Below, one piece after another: positions 1-9,535 of a stretch of DNA of 64,000 nucleotides. The notes beneath the pieces were generated by a model. That model was not told the origin of the DNA, searched no databases, and was given only the letters and a program-made list of their open reading frames with translations. Position 1 is the first letter of the stretch. Each line of letters begins with the position of its first letter. The translations under genes and the position numbers were made by a program. The stretch comes from Trueperella sp. (GTDB lineage: Bacteria > Actinomycetota > Actinomycetes > Actinomycetales > Actinomycetaceae), in contig JALEWQ010000022.1 in assembly GCA_022783305.1 (NCBI GenBank), forward strand, positions 40,035 to 104,034. The letters are read 5' to 3'.

Positions 1-1
1 G

Positions 2-922
2 GCCTCCGACGCGCAGGTGCGCGCCTCGGTGGCGCGCCAGACGTTGACGGGCACGGTGGATAAGCTCTTGATCAGCGCCTCCGAGGTACTCGCCGGCTAT
101 GACGAGCAGCTCGCCGGGGCGGACTCGCTACGCTGGGACGTCAATGCCGCCTTCGACCGTGCCGAGGACGCGCTCAGACGCCACGCCTCCGACGGCTCGA
201 TGCTGCGTGGTGAGGTGCTTTCGCGCTGGCAGGACGTGGTGGGAACGGGTGAATGGGCCCGTAAACTCGAAAAGGGCGTCTCCTCGCTGCGCGATCGAAT
301 CACCGGTTTTTTCCGTGCGAGTGTGGACACCTCCACGGTGGAGGATGCGCTCGAGGATAACGTGCTCGCCTTGCTCCTATCCGAGGCGGACGGAGCGAAC
401 GCCGAGATCGCACACGCGTGGCGGGCAGGTATCGGCGGCCCGCTCGCCCAGCGGGCTCAGGAGCGCCTCAGGAGCGACGACGACCGGCGGGCCGCCGCCG
501 AGCGCCTCGTGCGCGAATGGCAGGCCGCCCTCATTGCCCTCATCCGAAACGAGGGTGAGTCCAAGAGGCTTGCGGCGCGGGCGCTGGCCTTCTCCATCAA
601 CGCGGTGGGCGTGGCCCTCATTATCGTCGTCTTCGCCTCCACCGGCGGGTTGATCGGCGGAGAGATTGCGGTGGCGGGCGGCACGGCCGTCGTTGCCCAG
701 CGGGTGCTCGAGGCCGTCTTCGGTGACGAAGCGGTGCGCCGGATGGCGAAAGAGGCGCGCGCGGACCTGGACGAGAGGGTGCGAGAGTTCCTCGGCACGG
801 ACCGAGCGGTGTGGCAGGGTGTCATCGATGAGCTCGGCCTGTCCCACCAGATTCGCGACGACTACGCGCGTCAGCTGCGCGCCTTGACCGAGGCGAAGAT
901 CTGCGACGGGAGAAACCTATGA
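2..922 (+). CDS. C-terminal part of a dynamin-like / GTPase-associated membrane protein (5' end outside window)
   Basis: The reading frame is open from the first bases of the window, so the gene almost certainly starts upstream; a GTG at 17 is only an internal possibility. The visible 306 residues are helical and charged, with one hydrophobic stretch near the C-terminal third (around the segment ALIIVVFASTGGLIGG) followed by another charged helical tail. No GTPase motifs are in the visible part; they would lie upstream. It overlaps the next gene by 4 bp. In actinobacteria a dynamin-type GTPase is often paired with a second GTPase, as here, and this is the basis for the family guess. The function is not established. 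Confidence 0.6.
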   Translation, partial: ASDAQVRASVARQTLTGTVDKLLISASEVLAGYDEQLAGADSLRWDVNAAFDRAEDALRRHASDGSMLRGEVLSRWQDVVGTGEWARKLEKGVSSLRDRITGFFRASVDTSTVEDALEDNVLALLLSEADGANAEIAHAWRAGIGGPLAQRAQERLRSDDDRRAAAERLVREWQAALIALIRNEGESKRLAARALAFSINAVGVALIIVVFASTGGLIGGEIAVAGGTAVVAQRVLEAVFGDEAVRRMAKEARADLDERVREFLGTDRAVWQGVIDELGLSHQIRDDYARQLRALTEAKICDGRNL

Positions 923-2478
923 GCCTGACGGAGTCCATCGGAGACCTCCACGCCGCCGCCGAGATCGCGCAGGAGAAGATCCCGGGCGTCCTTGGCGAGG
1001 TACCTCAGCTCCTCGACCGCGCGGTTCGGCGTCGGACGATGAACACCGATGCCACGGTCATCGCGGTGGCGGGTCCGACGGGTGCTGGCAAATCGTCCCT
1101 GGTCAACGCGCTTGTGGGGCGGCCCGTGTCGCGGGCGAGCGCTATTCGCCCGACGACAGCGCACGCGCTTGCCGTCACCAACTTTCCCGCCGGGGAGATC
1201 CTCGACTGGCTCGCCATCACCGAGCGGCACGAAGCGCCGCTGACCGGGGCCGGCTCGGCAATCCTGATCGACCTTCCCGATGTCGATTCGACCAACTTCG
1301 ACCACCGCCAGACGGCGCGGAGGCTGACCGAGCTGGTCGACGTCGTCGTGTGGGTGCTCGACCCCCAAAAGTACGCCGATGCGGTGGTCCACGAGGACTA
1401 CCTGGCTGAGCTCTCGGAGCACGCAGCGACGACGATCGTGGTGCTCAACCAGGCCGACAAGTTGGACGAGGACACCCTCGCGGACGTCCTAGCCGACGCG
1501 CGCCGCCTTCTGCGGGCCGACGGCTTACCCACGCCCGTGCTCCCCGTCTCCGCCGCCACTGGGCTCGGCGTGGATGCGTTGCGAGCAAAGCTCGAGGATA
1601 TCGTCGCGGAGCGGGTGGCCTCGGGCGAGAAGCTCGCGGCGGACATCCGCACCGAGTCGCGCAACATGTTAGGGCGGATCCACGCCGACGGCGGGCAGGC
1701 GGCCGCCACCGCGGTCGACGTCCCGTTCGAGCCGGTCGCCTCGGCACTGGCGATCGCGGCGGGCGCGGGCGTGGTCGCCAGTGCCTCGGCCGATTCGTAT
1801 GAGCGGCGGGCACGGCTCGCCACGGGCTGGCCAGTCACGCGTTGGCTGGCCCGGCGCGGGATCGATCCGCTCAAGCGCTTGCGTCTCGACACCGGCGGTG
1901 TTTCCGGTGTTGCAGATTACGTCTCGCCGGCGCAGACGGCTGTGGCGCGCGGAAAGATCCGGGCGTATGTCGAGGAAGCGACCGCGCACATGCCCGCCCA
2001 GTGGGCGCGCCAGACCCGCAAAGAGGTCGACGAGCGCGCCGAGCGCCTCATCGGCGATCTGGACACATCCATTTCTAGCCTCGATGTGGAGGCGCGCCGT
2101 GTGCCAGCCTGGTGGGTGCTCTTCAATCTTCTGCAGTGGGTGGCGCTTGCCGCCGTCGTCGCGGGAGGCGTGTGGCTAGCCGCCCTCGCCTTCGCCGACA
2201 CGCTCCGACTGCAGCTGGGCGAGCCACCGGCGTGGGGTATCTTCCCGCTGCCCACGCTCATGTTGGCGGGCGGCCTCCTGGCGGGTTGGATCCTCGCCGG
2301 AATTGGGCGGATGCTGGCCGCGCGCGGTGCACGCCGAACCCGCCGCCGCGTCCTCGCGCGCGTCAACGCCGCTTTCGCGGACAAGGTCCGCGCCGAGATG
2401 TCGGTCGTTCAGGACGAGCGGGCCGCCTACGCCCGGCTCCAGGAATTGCTGACGGGGCTGACGAAGGCCCGTCCCTAG
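919..2478 (+). CDS. Membrane-anchored GTPase, second member of a GTPase pair
   Basis: 519 residues. G1 is GPTGAGKSS near residue 51, the G2-like RPTT follows, G3 is DLPD (a variant of DxPG), and G4 is NQAD with K following. These place it among TRAFAC-class small GTPases of the Era/YfjP-like type. Two hydrophobic helices near residues 400-425 and 440-462 flank a short loop and are followed by an Arg-rich cytoplasmic tail, so it should sit at the membrane. The start overlaps the upstream partner (ATGA), indicating translational coupling. It ends in the tetranucleotide CTAG at 2475-2478, which also supplies the stop codon of the convergent helicase gene. The cellular role is unknown; membrane or envelope homeostasis is a guess. 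Confidence 0.8.
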   Translation: MSLTESIGDLHAAAEIAQEKIPGVLGEVPQLLDRAVRRRTMNTDATVIAVAGPTGAGKSSLVNALVGRPVSRASAIRPTTAHALAVTNFPAGEILDWLAITERHEAPLTGAGSAILIDLPDVDSTNFDHRQTARRLTELVDVVVWVLDPQKYADAVVHEDYLAELSEHAATTIVVLNQADKLDEDTLADVLADARRLLRADGLPTPVLPVSAATGLGVDALRAKLEDIVAERVASGEKLAADIRTESRNMLGRIHADGGQAAATAVDVPFEPVASALAIAAGAGVVASASADSYERRARLATGWPVTRWLARRGIDPLKRLRLDTGGVSGVADYVSPAQTAVARGKIRAYVEEATAHMPAQWARQTRKEVDERAERLIGDLDTSISSLDVEARRVPAWWVLFNLLQWVALAAVVAGGVWLAALAFADTLRLQLGEPPAWGIFPLPTLMLAGGLLAGWILAGIGRMLAARGARRTRRRVLARVNAAFADKVRAEMSVVQDERAAYARLQELLTGLTKARP

Positions 2479-4214
2479 CGGAAGTGGCGCGGACGGCGCG
2501 GGGTGCGGTTATCGCGCCCACGGCGGGCGCCGCGTTTCGCGCCTGGGCCGGTGTCCTTAGAGATATTGAGGTTGCGCCCGGAGACACGTGCCGTGGCGAT
2601 CCGGCGCTGGGTGTCGTGGTCGATCTCGCGGTCGATCTGGACAAGCGAGAAGGTGGGGTAGATGTCGATCCGCCCGAGCTGCGAGCCGTTCAGACCACCC
2701 TCGTTTGTGAGCGCACCGACGATCGCGCCGGGGGAGACGCCATCGCGGCGTCCGACCTCGACCCGGTACATGGTCCCCTCGCCCGCGAAGGTCTTTGGCT
2801 TGGAATGACGGCGAGGCTCGCGATCCTCGCGCCGGCCGTATCGCTCCTTGCGATCCTCGCGGCCCTCGAAGTGCGCGGTGAGCCGTTCGGGTTCGTCGTC
2901 GGCCTGTGGGCCCGGGTCGCGCACGCCGATCGCGAGTAGCGCGGCGATGAGGTCCTCGGGCGAGAGCGGGGTCTCCGCCTCCATCTGCTCGTCCCTAAAC
3001 TCCGCGATGACTTCCCGGTAGACGGAGAGCCGGCCGACCTCGTAGCGCTCCTTGGCCTGGGCGATGAGCCGACGGGCGCGCAGCCCGGAGACCTCCGCCG
3101 GAGTGGGCAGTTCCACCTGCTCCATGTGGGCGCCCGTGATGTTCTCGATGCGACGTAGCCGGTTGCGTTCCTTGGGGGTGACGAAAGTCAGCGACGTGCC
3201 CTCCCGTCCAGCGCGTCCGGTGCGGCCGATGCGGTGGACATACGTGTCGACCTCCCGCGGAACGTCGAAGTTCACCACAAGGCCGATGCGCTCCACGTCC
3301 AGCCCGCGGGCGGCGACGTCTGTGGCCACGAGTACGTCGAGCGTGCCGTTGCGGAGCCGGTCGACGAGCTTTTCCCGGTCGCGCTGCTGAACGTCTCCGG
3401 AAAGCGTGGCGGCCTGGACGCCGCGGGTGGACAGCTCGATGGCGAGCTCCTCGGCGGTGGCACGGGTACGAACGAAGACGAGGGCGGCGTCGGCCGGCGT
3501 CGTGGCAAGCACGCGCGCGAGGGCGCCGATCTTGTGGCGCGACGGCACAATCGCATACGTCTGGTGGATCGTGTCGATGGTGGAGGCCGGCGGAGCGACG
3601 GTGACCTCGACCGGATCGGTCATGTGGGTCTCGGCCACGCGGCGAATCTGGGCGGGCATAGTGGCAGAAAACAGCGCCGTGATGCGCTCCTCCGGCAGGC
3701 CGGAAGCGATCTTCTCCACGTCCTCTGCAAATCCCATGCGGAGCATCTCATCGGCTTCGTCGAGCACAAAGTAACGAACCGCCTCGAGTTTGAGAGCACC
3801 CTTGTCGATGAGATCCATGATGCGTCCCGGCGTGCCCACCACCACCTGCGCCCCGTCCTTGAGCGCGCCGATCTGCGGCACGTAGGATGAGCCGCCGTAG
3901 ACGGCCACCACCCGCAAGCCCGTCGTGGTGGAGGCGAATTTGTCGATTGCGTCCGCGCCCTGCATCGCGAGCTCGCGCGTTGGGGCCAGTACGAGGGCCT
4001 GGACCCGAAGGAGGGCGGGGTCGACGTGGGTGAGCATCGGCAGGGCGAAGGCCGCCGTCTTTCCAGTGCCTGTCTGGGCCACGCCGACGACGTCGCGCCC
4101 CTGAAGGAGCGGAGGGATGGCCTCCTCCTGGATGGGGGTGGGCTCTTCGTAGCCCATGTTGGCGATGGCGGACAGGATAGTGGCGGGCAGGTTGAGCCCA
4201 GAAAATGAAGTCAT
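2475..4214 (-). CDS. deaD: DEAD-box ATP-dependent RNA helicase
   Basis: 579 residues. All core motifs are visible: Q motif (GYEEPTPIQ), AQTGTGKT at 46-53, PTRELA, DEAD at 152-155, SAT at 183-185, ARGLDVE and HRIGRTGR. After the two RecA-like domains comes a DbpA-type RNA-binding domain (about 465-545) and an Arg-rich basic tail. This layout matches the CsdA/DeaD group that remodels rRNA and mRNA structure, typically at low temperature and in ribosome assembly. It is transcribed leftward, downstream of the MFS gene, and meets the GTPase gene tail-to-tail. The assignment is firm; the exact substrate is not visible. Confidence 0.95.
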   Translation of the reverse strand: MTSFSGLNLPATILSAIANMGYEEPTPIQEEAIPPLLQGRDVVGVAQTGTGKTAAFALPMLTHVDPALLRVQALVLAPTRELAMQGADAIDKFASTTTGLRVVAVYGGSSYVPQIGALKDGAQVVVGTPGRIMDLIDKGALKLEAVRYFVLDEADEMLRMGFAEDVEKIASGLPEERITALFSATMPAQIRRVAETHMTDPVEVTVAPPASTIDTIHQTYAIVPSRHKIGALARVLATTPADAALVFVRTRATAEELAIELSTRGVQAATLSGDVQQRDREKLVDRLRNGTLDVLVATDVAARGLDVERIGLVVNFDVPREVDTYVHRIGRTGRAGREGTSLTFVTPKERNRLRRIENITGAHMEQVELPTPAEVSGLRARRLIAQAKERYEVGRLSVYREVIAEFRDEQMEAETPLSPEDLIAALLAIGVRDPGPQADDEPERLTAHFEGREDRKERYGRREDREPRRHSKPKTFAGEGTMYRVEVGRRDGVSPGAIVGALTNEGGLNGSQLGRIDIYPTFSLVQIDREIDHDTQRRIATARVSGRNLNISKDTGPGAKRGARRGRDNRTPRRPRHFR

Positions 4215-4264
4215 GGATCCCTTGGGAGTGTGAAAACCGCAAGGCGCGAAGGGCGCGGCGGCTG

Positions 4265-4278
4265 GGCGCGTTCGCGCC
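4265..4278 (-). terminator. GC hairpin after MFS gene, weak terminator candidate
   Basis: GGCGCG-TT-CGCGCC forms a perfect 6-bp stem just past the stop of the leftward MFS gene and before the leftward helicase gene. There is no T-tract on the minus strand, so termination is uncertain; it may simply be an intergenic hairpin. Confidence 0.35.
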
Positions 4279-4288
4279 GCCCCTTAGT

Positions 4289-5686
4289 CTAGTGCTCGGA
4301 CGGGGCGGCTGACACCGCCTTCGGGGTGACATCAAGCACCCGGGAGGCCACCCACAGGCTCACCGCCAGGAGCGCTGTCATCGTCCCGATCACCCATACG
4401 AAGGCCGCATGACCCTGTGGGAGGGCGAGAGCGTAGATGATGCCGCACCAGGCAACAAAAAGCGCCGAGCCCAGTGTGTCGGCAATTGTGAGCGCAGACG
4501 AGATGCGACCGTGGCGTTCGGGCGGGGTGAGCGCGAGCGCGTGGACGGTCAGTGCGGGGTAGACCAGCCCGATTCCTAAGCCTGCCACGAGCCAGCCGAT
4601 GAGGGCCGTGACACCGGGCACCGCGGAGGAGGCGGCGGTGATGGTCGCCGCGGTCCCAATCGCCTGAATGAGGGTGCCGACGACGGGCGCGGCCGCGCGG
4701 TAGCGCTCATTCCTCACCCGCCCGCTCGCCCAGGAGCCGATCGCCCAGGTGACCGAACCGAAGGTCATAATCATGCCCGCCTGCGTCGCGGACCAGCCGT
4801 GGACCTCCTTCAGCATGAGCGGGAGGAAGACCTCCACGGCGATGTAGGTGCCGTTGATCGCCAGCCGGAGCAAGACGGTGGCGGGCAGTCCGCGCCGGGC
4901 GCGGAAGGTCGCCCGGGGCAGGAGCGGGCGGGCAAGGACGAGGACAAGCACGGACAGGCCAATGACAAGGGCGATGGCCGTGGTGTCGAACTCCTTGGCA
5001 TTGAGGCCGGAGAGCAACTGAATACCAAGAATGACAATGCCGGCCGTGGCGGAAAAGGCGACGGTACGCTTATATCCCGTGATCGGAGTGCGCTGATGCA
5101 GGTCCGGAAAGCGGGCGAACTGCTTGATGATGAGCGGCGCGGTGGGGAGAAGGATGAGGGGCACGATGGCAAACACGAGACGCCAGTTGAGGTGCTCAAC
5201 GAAGAAGCCGGCCACCAGCGGGCCGATGAGCGAGGGCAGCACCCACGCGGCGGCGAAGGCGCTGAAGATGCGCGGCTGGCGGGCGGGCTCGACGTAGTTG
5301 CCCACAAACACGTAGAGCGGAACGACAATGAGACCGCCGCCCAGGCCCTGGATCGCGCGCCCAAGAACGATGACCTCCACCGACGGGGCCGCCGCCGCCA
5401 CGACGAGCCCGGCCACAAAGAGCCCAAGGCCCGTGTACAGGGAGACCTTGGGACCCTTCGCGTCGCACCACGGACCGGCGAAGGCGGTGGTGATGAGCTG
5501 GGTGGCGAGGGTCACGCCCGATGCGAGAGCGTAGAGGTTGCGACCGTCGAGGATATCGACGACGTAGGGCATCGCGGTCGCCACCGCGAGAGCTTCGAAG
5601 GCGACGAGGCTGATGAGACTCACCGCGAGGATGGCAAGCCACTGCTCGAGACTCCGGCTGATGCGCTGCTTCTTTCGTTCTCTCAC
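4289..5686 (-). CDS. MFS family transporter (drug-efflux type)
   Basis: 465 residues with about 12 to 14 hydrophobic helices. A charged N-terminus (MRERKKQR) precedes TM1. Motif A-like residues (GPWCDAKGPK) lie between TM2 and TM3, and a motif C-like Gly/Pro-rich helix (PSLIGPLVAGFF) resembles drug:H+ antiporters (DHA type). The substrate cannot be read from the sequence. It is divergent from aspS, sharing a roughly 157-bp intergenic region, and is followed by the helicase gene on the same strand. Confidence 0.85.
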   Translation of the reverse strand: MRERKKQRISRSLEQWLAILAVSLISLVAFEALAVATAMPYVVDILDGRNLYALASGVTLATQLITTAFAGPWCDAKGPKVSLYTGLGLFVAGLVVAAAAPSVEVIVLGRAIQGLGGGLIVVPLYVFVGNYVEPARQPRIFSAFAAAWVLPSLIGPLVAGFFVEHLNWRLVFAIVPLILLPTAPLIIKQFARFPDLHQRTPITGYKRTVAFSATAGIVILGIQLLSGLNAKEFDTTAIALVIGLSVLVLVLARPLLPRATFRARRGLPATVLLRLAINGTYIAVEVFLPLMLKEVHGWSATQAGMIMTFGSVTWAIGSWASGRVRNERYRAAAPVVGTLIQAIGTAATITAASSAVPGVTALIGWLVAGLGIGLVYPALTVHALALTPPERHGRISSALTIADTLGSALFVAWCGIIYALALPQGHAAFVWVIGTMTALLAVSLWVASRVLDVTPKAVSAAPSEH

Positions 5687-5733
5687 ACCAGAATGCTAGG
5701 TGTTGATGTTGGAAACGGCACGCCCGACCAGAT

Positions 5734-5761
5734 GTGACATTTGCCAGCCGGCGCGTAGAGT
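5734..5761 (+). promoter_or_regulatory. Candidate aspS promoter
   Basis: GTGACA (-35, 5734-5739) and TAGAGT (-10, 5756-5761) are separated by 16 bp, giving a predicted start near 5768 and a leader of about 75 nt before the GTG start of aspS. Confidence 0.45.
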
Positions 5762-5774
5762 GTTTCACATGTTC

Positions 5775-5823
5775 CCCGCCCGTCTCGTGGGAGAACATCG
5801 CCCGCCCGTCTCGCGGGTGAGAC
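5775..5823 (+). promoter_or_regulatory. Repeated stem-loops in the aspS leader
   Basis: The 13-mer CCCGCCCGTCTCG occurs at 5775-5787 and again at 5801-5813. Each copy provides the left arm of a small hairpin: TCTC-gtgg-GAGA at 5783-5794 and GTCTC-gcgggt-GAGAC at 5808-5823. The tandem arrangement suggests a structured leader. No T-box features (specifier loop, TGGNACC antiterminator bulge) are visible. Confidence 0.4.
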
Positions 5824-5843
5824 CACAACTGAAAGAGGTATAC

Positions 5844-7664
5844 GTGATTCGTACCCGGATGGCAGGATCCCTGCGAAAAGAAGATATCGGCGCCGTCGTG
5901 ACGCTGGCGGGCTGGATCGATCGGCGTCGTGACCACGGAGGGATCGCCTTCCTGGATCTCCGTGACGCCTCTGGCATCGCCCAAGTCACCGTCCGCGAGG
6001 AGGTCGCACACGAGTTGCGCTCCGAGTTCGTCGTCAAGGTGACCGGCACCGTGATGGAGCGCCCCGAGGGCAACGCGAACGCGAGCCTCGCCACGGGCGA
6101 CATCGAGGTGGAGGCTAGCGAGGTCGAGATCCTCAACCCCTCTGCACCGCTCCCGTTCCAGGTCTCGGATCACGCTGAGGATGCCGGCTCGGTCAACGAG
6201 GAGACCCGCCTGAAGTTCCGCTACCTTGACCTGCGCCGTTCGTATGAGCAGAGGGCCATCCGGCTGCGCGCGAAGGTTTCTCAGGCGGCCCGCCGCGTGC
6301 TCGACGGCCATGACTTCGTGGAGGTTGAGACGCCGACACTGACGCGTTCGACCCCGGAGGGGGCACGCGACTTCATCGTCCCTGCCCGCCTCTCGCCCGG
6401 CTCGTGGTACGCCCTGCCACAGTCGCCCCAGCTGTTTAAGCAGCTGCTCATGGTTGCCGGCATGGAGCGCTACTACCAGATTGCGCGTTGCTACCGCGAT
6501 GAAGACTTCCGAGCCGACCGCCAGCCCGAGTTCACCCAGCTCGACGTCGAGATGTCCTTCGTGGATCAGGACGACGTCATCTCGGTGGCCGAGGATGTGC
6601 TCAAGGAGATCTGGGCGCTCATCGGCTACGAGCTGGCCACTCCCATCCCGCGCATGGCGTACAAGGAAGCGATGGAACGCTTCGGTTCCGACAAGCCCGA
6701 CCTGCGCTTTGGCCAGGAGCTTATCGACCTCACCGAGTTCTTCAAGGACACCCCATTCCGGGTGTTCCAAAACGAGTACGTGGGCGCGGTCGTCATGCCC
6801 GGCGGCGCCTCCCAGCCGCGGCGCACCTTCGACAAGTGGCAGGAGTGGGCCAAGGCGCGCGGTGCGCGCGGCCTGGCCTACGTGACCATCGCGGAGGACG
6901 GGACCTTGGGCGGCCCGGTGTCGAAGAACATCTCCGACGCCGAGCGCGAGTCACTGGCGCAGGTCACCGGCGCCAAGCCGGGCGACTGCATCTTCTTCGC
7001 CGCCGGCAAGCCGGCTGCCTCGCGTGACCTGCTCGGGGCTGCGCGCCTCGAAATCGGCAAGCGCTGCGGCCTTATCGATGAAAACGCCTGGGCCTTCGTG
7101 TGGGTGGTCGACGCGCCGCTGTTCAAGCCCACCGCCGACGCCGAGGCTGAAGGCGACGTTGCCGTGGGAGCCGGAAAGTGGACGGCCGTCCACCACGCCT
7201 TCACCTCTCCCAAGCCCGAGTGGCTCGATTCCTTCGACCAGGATCCGGGCAATGCCTTGGCCTACGCCTACGACATCGTCTGCAACGGCAACGAGATTGG
7301 CGGCGGTTCCATCCGTATCCACCGCGCCGACGTCCAGGAACGCGTCTTCCAGGTGATGGGCATCGATGAGGAGACGGCGAACAAGCAGTTCGGATTCCTG
7401 CTGGAGGCCTTCAAGTATGGAGCACCGCCGCACGGCGGCATTGCCTTCGGCTGGGACCGTATCGTCTCGCTGCTGGTGGGTGCGAAGTCGATCCGCGACG
7501 TCATCGCCTTCCCGAAGATCGGTAATGGCTGGGATCCGCTCACCGACGCCCCGGCGCCGATCACAGCGCTTCAGCGCAAGGAGGCGGGCGTGGACGCCAA
7601 GCCCAAGGGAGCCAAGAAGGACGCCGCTGAGGCTGAGCCGGCCGAGAAGGCCGACGCCGAGTAG
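5844..7664 (+). CDS. aspS: Aspartyl-tRNA synthetase
   Basis: 606 residues from GTG 5844, chosen because the protein then begins [10 protein letters not shown], the usual AspRS N-terminus, and AAAGAGG lies just upstream. Class II synthetase: N-terminal OB-fold anticodon-binding domain (to about 110), motif 2 ([13 protein letters not shown]), a GAD insertion domain and motif 3 (GIAFGWDRI). The C-terminus carries an Ala/Glu/Lys-rich tail (about 20 residues) beyond the conserved fold. It charges tRNA-Asp; whether it is discriminating or also charges tRNA-Asn depends on the presence of gatCAB or asnS elsewhere. Confidence 0.97.
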   Translation: MIRTRMAGSLRKEDIGAVVTLAGWIDRRRDHGGIAFLDLRDASGIAQVTVREEVAHELRSEFVVKVTGTVMERPEGNANASLATGDIEVEASEVEILNPSAPLPFQVSDHAEDAGSVNEETRLKFRYLDLRRSYEQRAIRLRAKVSQAARRVLDGHDFVEVETPTLTRSTPEGARDFIVPARLSPGSWYALPQSPQLFKQLLMVAGMERYYQIARCYRDEDFRADRQPEFTQLDVEMSFVDQDDVISVAEDVLKEIWALIGYELATPIPRMAYKEAMERFGSDKPDLRFGQELIDLTEFFKDTPFRVFQNEYVGAVVMPGGASQPRRTFDKWQEWAKARGARGLAYVTIAEDGTLGGPVSKNISDAERESLAQVTGAKPGDCIFFAAGKPAASRDLLGAARLEIGKRCGLIDENAWAFVWVVDAPLFKPTADAEAEGDVAVGAGKWTAVHHAFTSPKPEWLDSFDQDPGNALAYAYDIVCNGNEIGGGSIRIHRADVQERVFQVMGIDEETANKQFGFLLEAFKYGAPPHGGIAFGWDRIVSLLVGAKSIRDVIAFPKIGNGWDPLTDAPAPITALQRKEAGVDAKPKGAKKDAAEAEPAEKADAE

Positions 7665-8408
7665 ATGCTCGGGCCGTCATCGGCGTTCTGGCGCTTGAAC
7701 GCATGGGATGGGAACGTCCTCGAGCGCGAGGAACGCCCCGGCCTTGGCCTGCTGCTCCTTGCCGGTGATGCCGGCCCGACGCTCATCGTCTACGGTGAGC
7801 CCGGGTCGGCGATACCGGCTTTGGTCGAGCTCGCCGGGCGCGGGGTCACGCCCGCCCACACGTTGATCAACCGCGAGGTTTACGGCGCCCTCGACGAACC
7901 CCTGCGCGAGCACTTCGGCCCGAGCTGGGGACACGCCTGGGACTTCTTCTGGGCTGATCAGCCGCTCGCCCCGGTCGAGCACTGTGAGCGCGTCGAGTTC
8001 TGCGCCGCGGCGAGTGAGGAGATGGCCGAGGTACGCGGGGAGATCCGCGCCGCGCTACTCGCCTCCAACCCAATCTCTGACGCTGTGGGGGAGCTGGACC
8101 GGCTGGACTGGTTCTACCTGCGCGCCCCCGACGGCAACATCGCCACCGTCATGGGGGCAGAGAGAACCGGGGGCGCGGTAGGCTTCCATGGCCTGGGTAC
8201 CGTTCCCGACTATCGTGGCAACGGGTACGGGGGAGCGATGATGGTTGGCGCCGTGAACGCTGCCCTCGAGCGTGCCCAGTTTATCCGCTTTGGCGTGTGG
8301 GCCTGGAATGAGGGCGCGATGCGCCTTTACACTCGGCTTGGCATCACCCGCGACGGCGCGATTATTTCCGGCCGCGTCGAACCCTTCGAGGAGCTGAGAG
8401 GCACGTGA
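7665..8408 (+). CDS. GNAT family N-acetyltransferase
   Basis: 247 residues; ATG directly abuts the aspS stop codon. The C-terminal half carries a GNAT domain with the acetyl-CoA motif DYRGNGYGGAMM and the following helix-strand pattern ending in an MRLYTRLGI segment. The N-terminal half (about 1-120) is not recognised and could be a second, degenerate GNAT lobe. The substrate is unknown. It overlaps the next gene by 4 bp (GTGA), so the three genes aspS, this one and the lipoprotein probably form an operon. Confidence 0.8.
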   Translation: MLGPSSAFWRLNAWDGNVLEREERPGLGLLLLAGDAGPTLIVYGEPGSAIPALVELAGRGVTPAHTLINREVYGALDEPLREHFGPSWGHAWDFFWADQPLAPVEHCERVEFCAAASEEMAEVRGEIRAALLASNPISDAVGELDRLDWFYLRAPDGNIATVMGAERTGGAVGFHGLGTVPDYRGNGYGGAMMVGAVNAALERAQFIRFGVWAWNEGAMRLYTRLGITRDGAIISGRVEPFEELRGT

Positions 8409-9535
8409 GATCGCGCGCGTTTGGGTTGCTCCCCGGTATCGCCCTTGCGCTTGCCGGCTGCTCGGCGGGCGGCGCGCAGGTCGAATGGTCTATCCCGGTT
8501 GGCGGAATGTACGGAGTGCATTTCGCCGACCTGGGCGACGTCATTATCGTGCCCCGCGGGCAGGCCATCGAGGGCTACGACACCGCCGGAAAGAAGCTGT
8601 GGAGCGTCACCCTCGCCGACGAGGCGCAATCCTGCGCGGCAGCGGGTTCGGGCGCGATGTGCGTGGCGGGAACCCAGATCTTCGTCGACCGCGACGGGCA
8701 GACCGTAGCCCGCTCCGACCTCGCCTTCGTCGGCCAGGCCGGGGACAGGGCCTACTATGCGCGCGGGGAGGAAGACGGCGTCGTCCTCATCGAGGAGAAG
8801 GCCGATACCCCGCTCGATCAGCTCGGCGCGAGCGCGCAGGTGCTCGCCCGCTACGAGGGGCGCACCGCCTACCTGCCGGACGGCACGAAGGTCGAGCGCG
8901 CAGGTACCACCTACCCCGAGCCGCTCCAGCGCCTCCTCGACGAGGGCGTGTTGACCGTCGATTCCCCATGGCTCAATCCCGCTGGGATCGCCTCGGTGGC
9001 CCAACCTCTCGCCGATGGTTTCGTCGTCGTGGAGGCCGGGCAGGCGGGGACCCGCACCGAGCCGAGCACGCTGACCCTGTTCGACCTGGCCGGAAATGAG
9101 ACCGCGCGCTTCCAGGTCACCCCGGTGCTCTACATGAACGTCAGCCCAAGCTGGACGCGGGCCACGCTGGAGAAGATTGCCCAGGATGCACAGGCGCTCG
9201 AGGAAAGCAGAGCCTTTGTCTTCGACGACGCCCGAGTAGTCGGCTTCGAGCAGGTTCTCACCGATTCCGTGGCCCCCGGATACGCCAACGTGGAGGCGCT
9301 CAGAATCGAGGGGAAGACGCTCAGCTTCGACGCGATCCAACCCGAGACGCTACGCCTCGCCGCACTCGACTACCCGTACGTCTCGGTGGCCGGAACCGGT
9401 TCTCAGACCGTTGTGGCCACGTTCGACCTCACAACCGCGAAGCGCGTGGCCGAGGCCAGCTGCTGGCTGAGCGACGCCACCTACTGTGCGACGCCGACGG
9501 CACTGGAAAAAGTGAACCTCAGTGGACGATCTTGA
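8405..9535 (+). CDS. Predicted lipoprotein with PQQ-like beta-propeller character
   Basis: 376 residues with GTG start overlapping the upstream stop. A type II signal peptide ends in the lipobox LAGC (Cys about residue 19), so the protein should be lipid-anchored outside the membrane. Repeated short strands with GYDTAGKKLWSV-type segments resemble PQQ/WD-like propeller blades, which often act as scaffolds or binding platforms. No catalytic motif is visible. The 3' end overlaps the convergent MMPL gene by 17 bp. Confidence 0.65.
   Translation: MRSRAFGLLPGIALALAGCSAGGAQVEWSIPVGGMYGVHFADLGDVIIVPRGQAIEGYDTAGKKLWSVTLADEAQSCAAAGSGAMCVAGTQIFVDRDGQTVARSDLAFVGQAGDRAYYARGEEDGVVLIEEKADTPLDQLGASAQVLARYEGRTAYLPDGTKVERAGTTYPEPLQRLLDEGVLTVDSPWLNPAGIASVAQPLADGFVVVEAGQAGTRTEPSTLTLFDLAGNETARFQVTPVLYMNVSPSWTRATLEKIAQDAQALEESRAFVFDDARVVGFEQVLTDSVAPGYANVEALRIEGKTLSFDAIQPETLRLAALDYPYVSVAGTGSQTVVATFDLTTAKRVAEASCWLSDATYCATPTALEKVNLSGRS

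Noticed and set aside
2475..2478. Shared CTAG stop codons of convergent genes as a regulatory site
   Set aside because: The overlap is a compact-genome coincidence; no hairpin or T-tract is associated.
5196..6770. 524-codon minus-strand frame over aspS and the MFS gene
   Set aside because: It crosses two clear genes and their promoter region with no homology-like segments; a codon-bias artefact.
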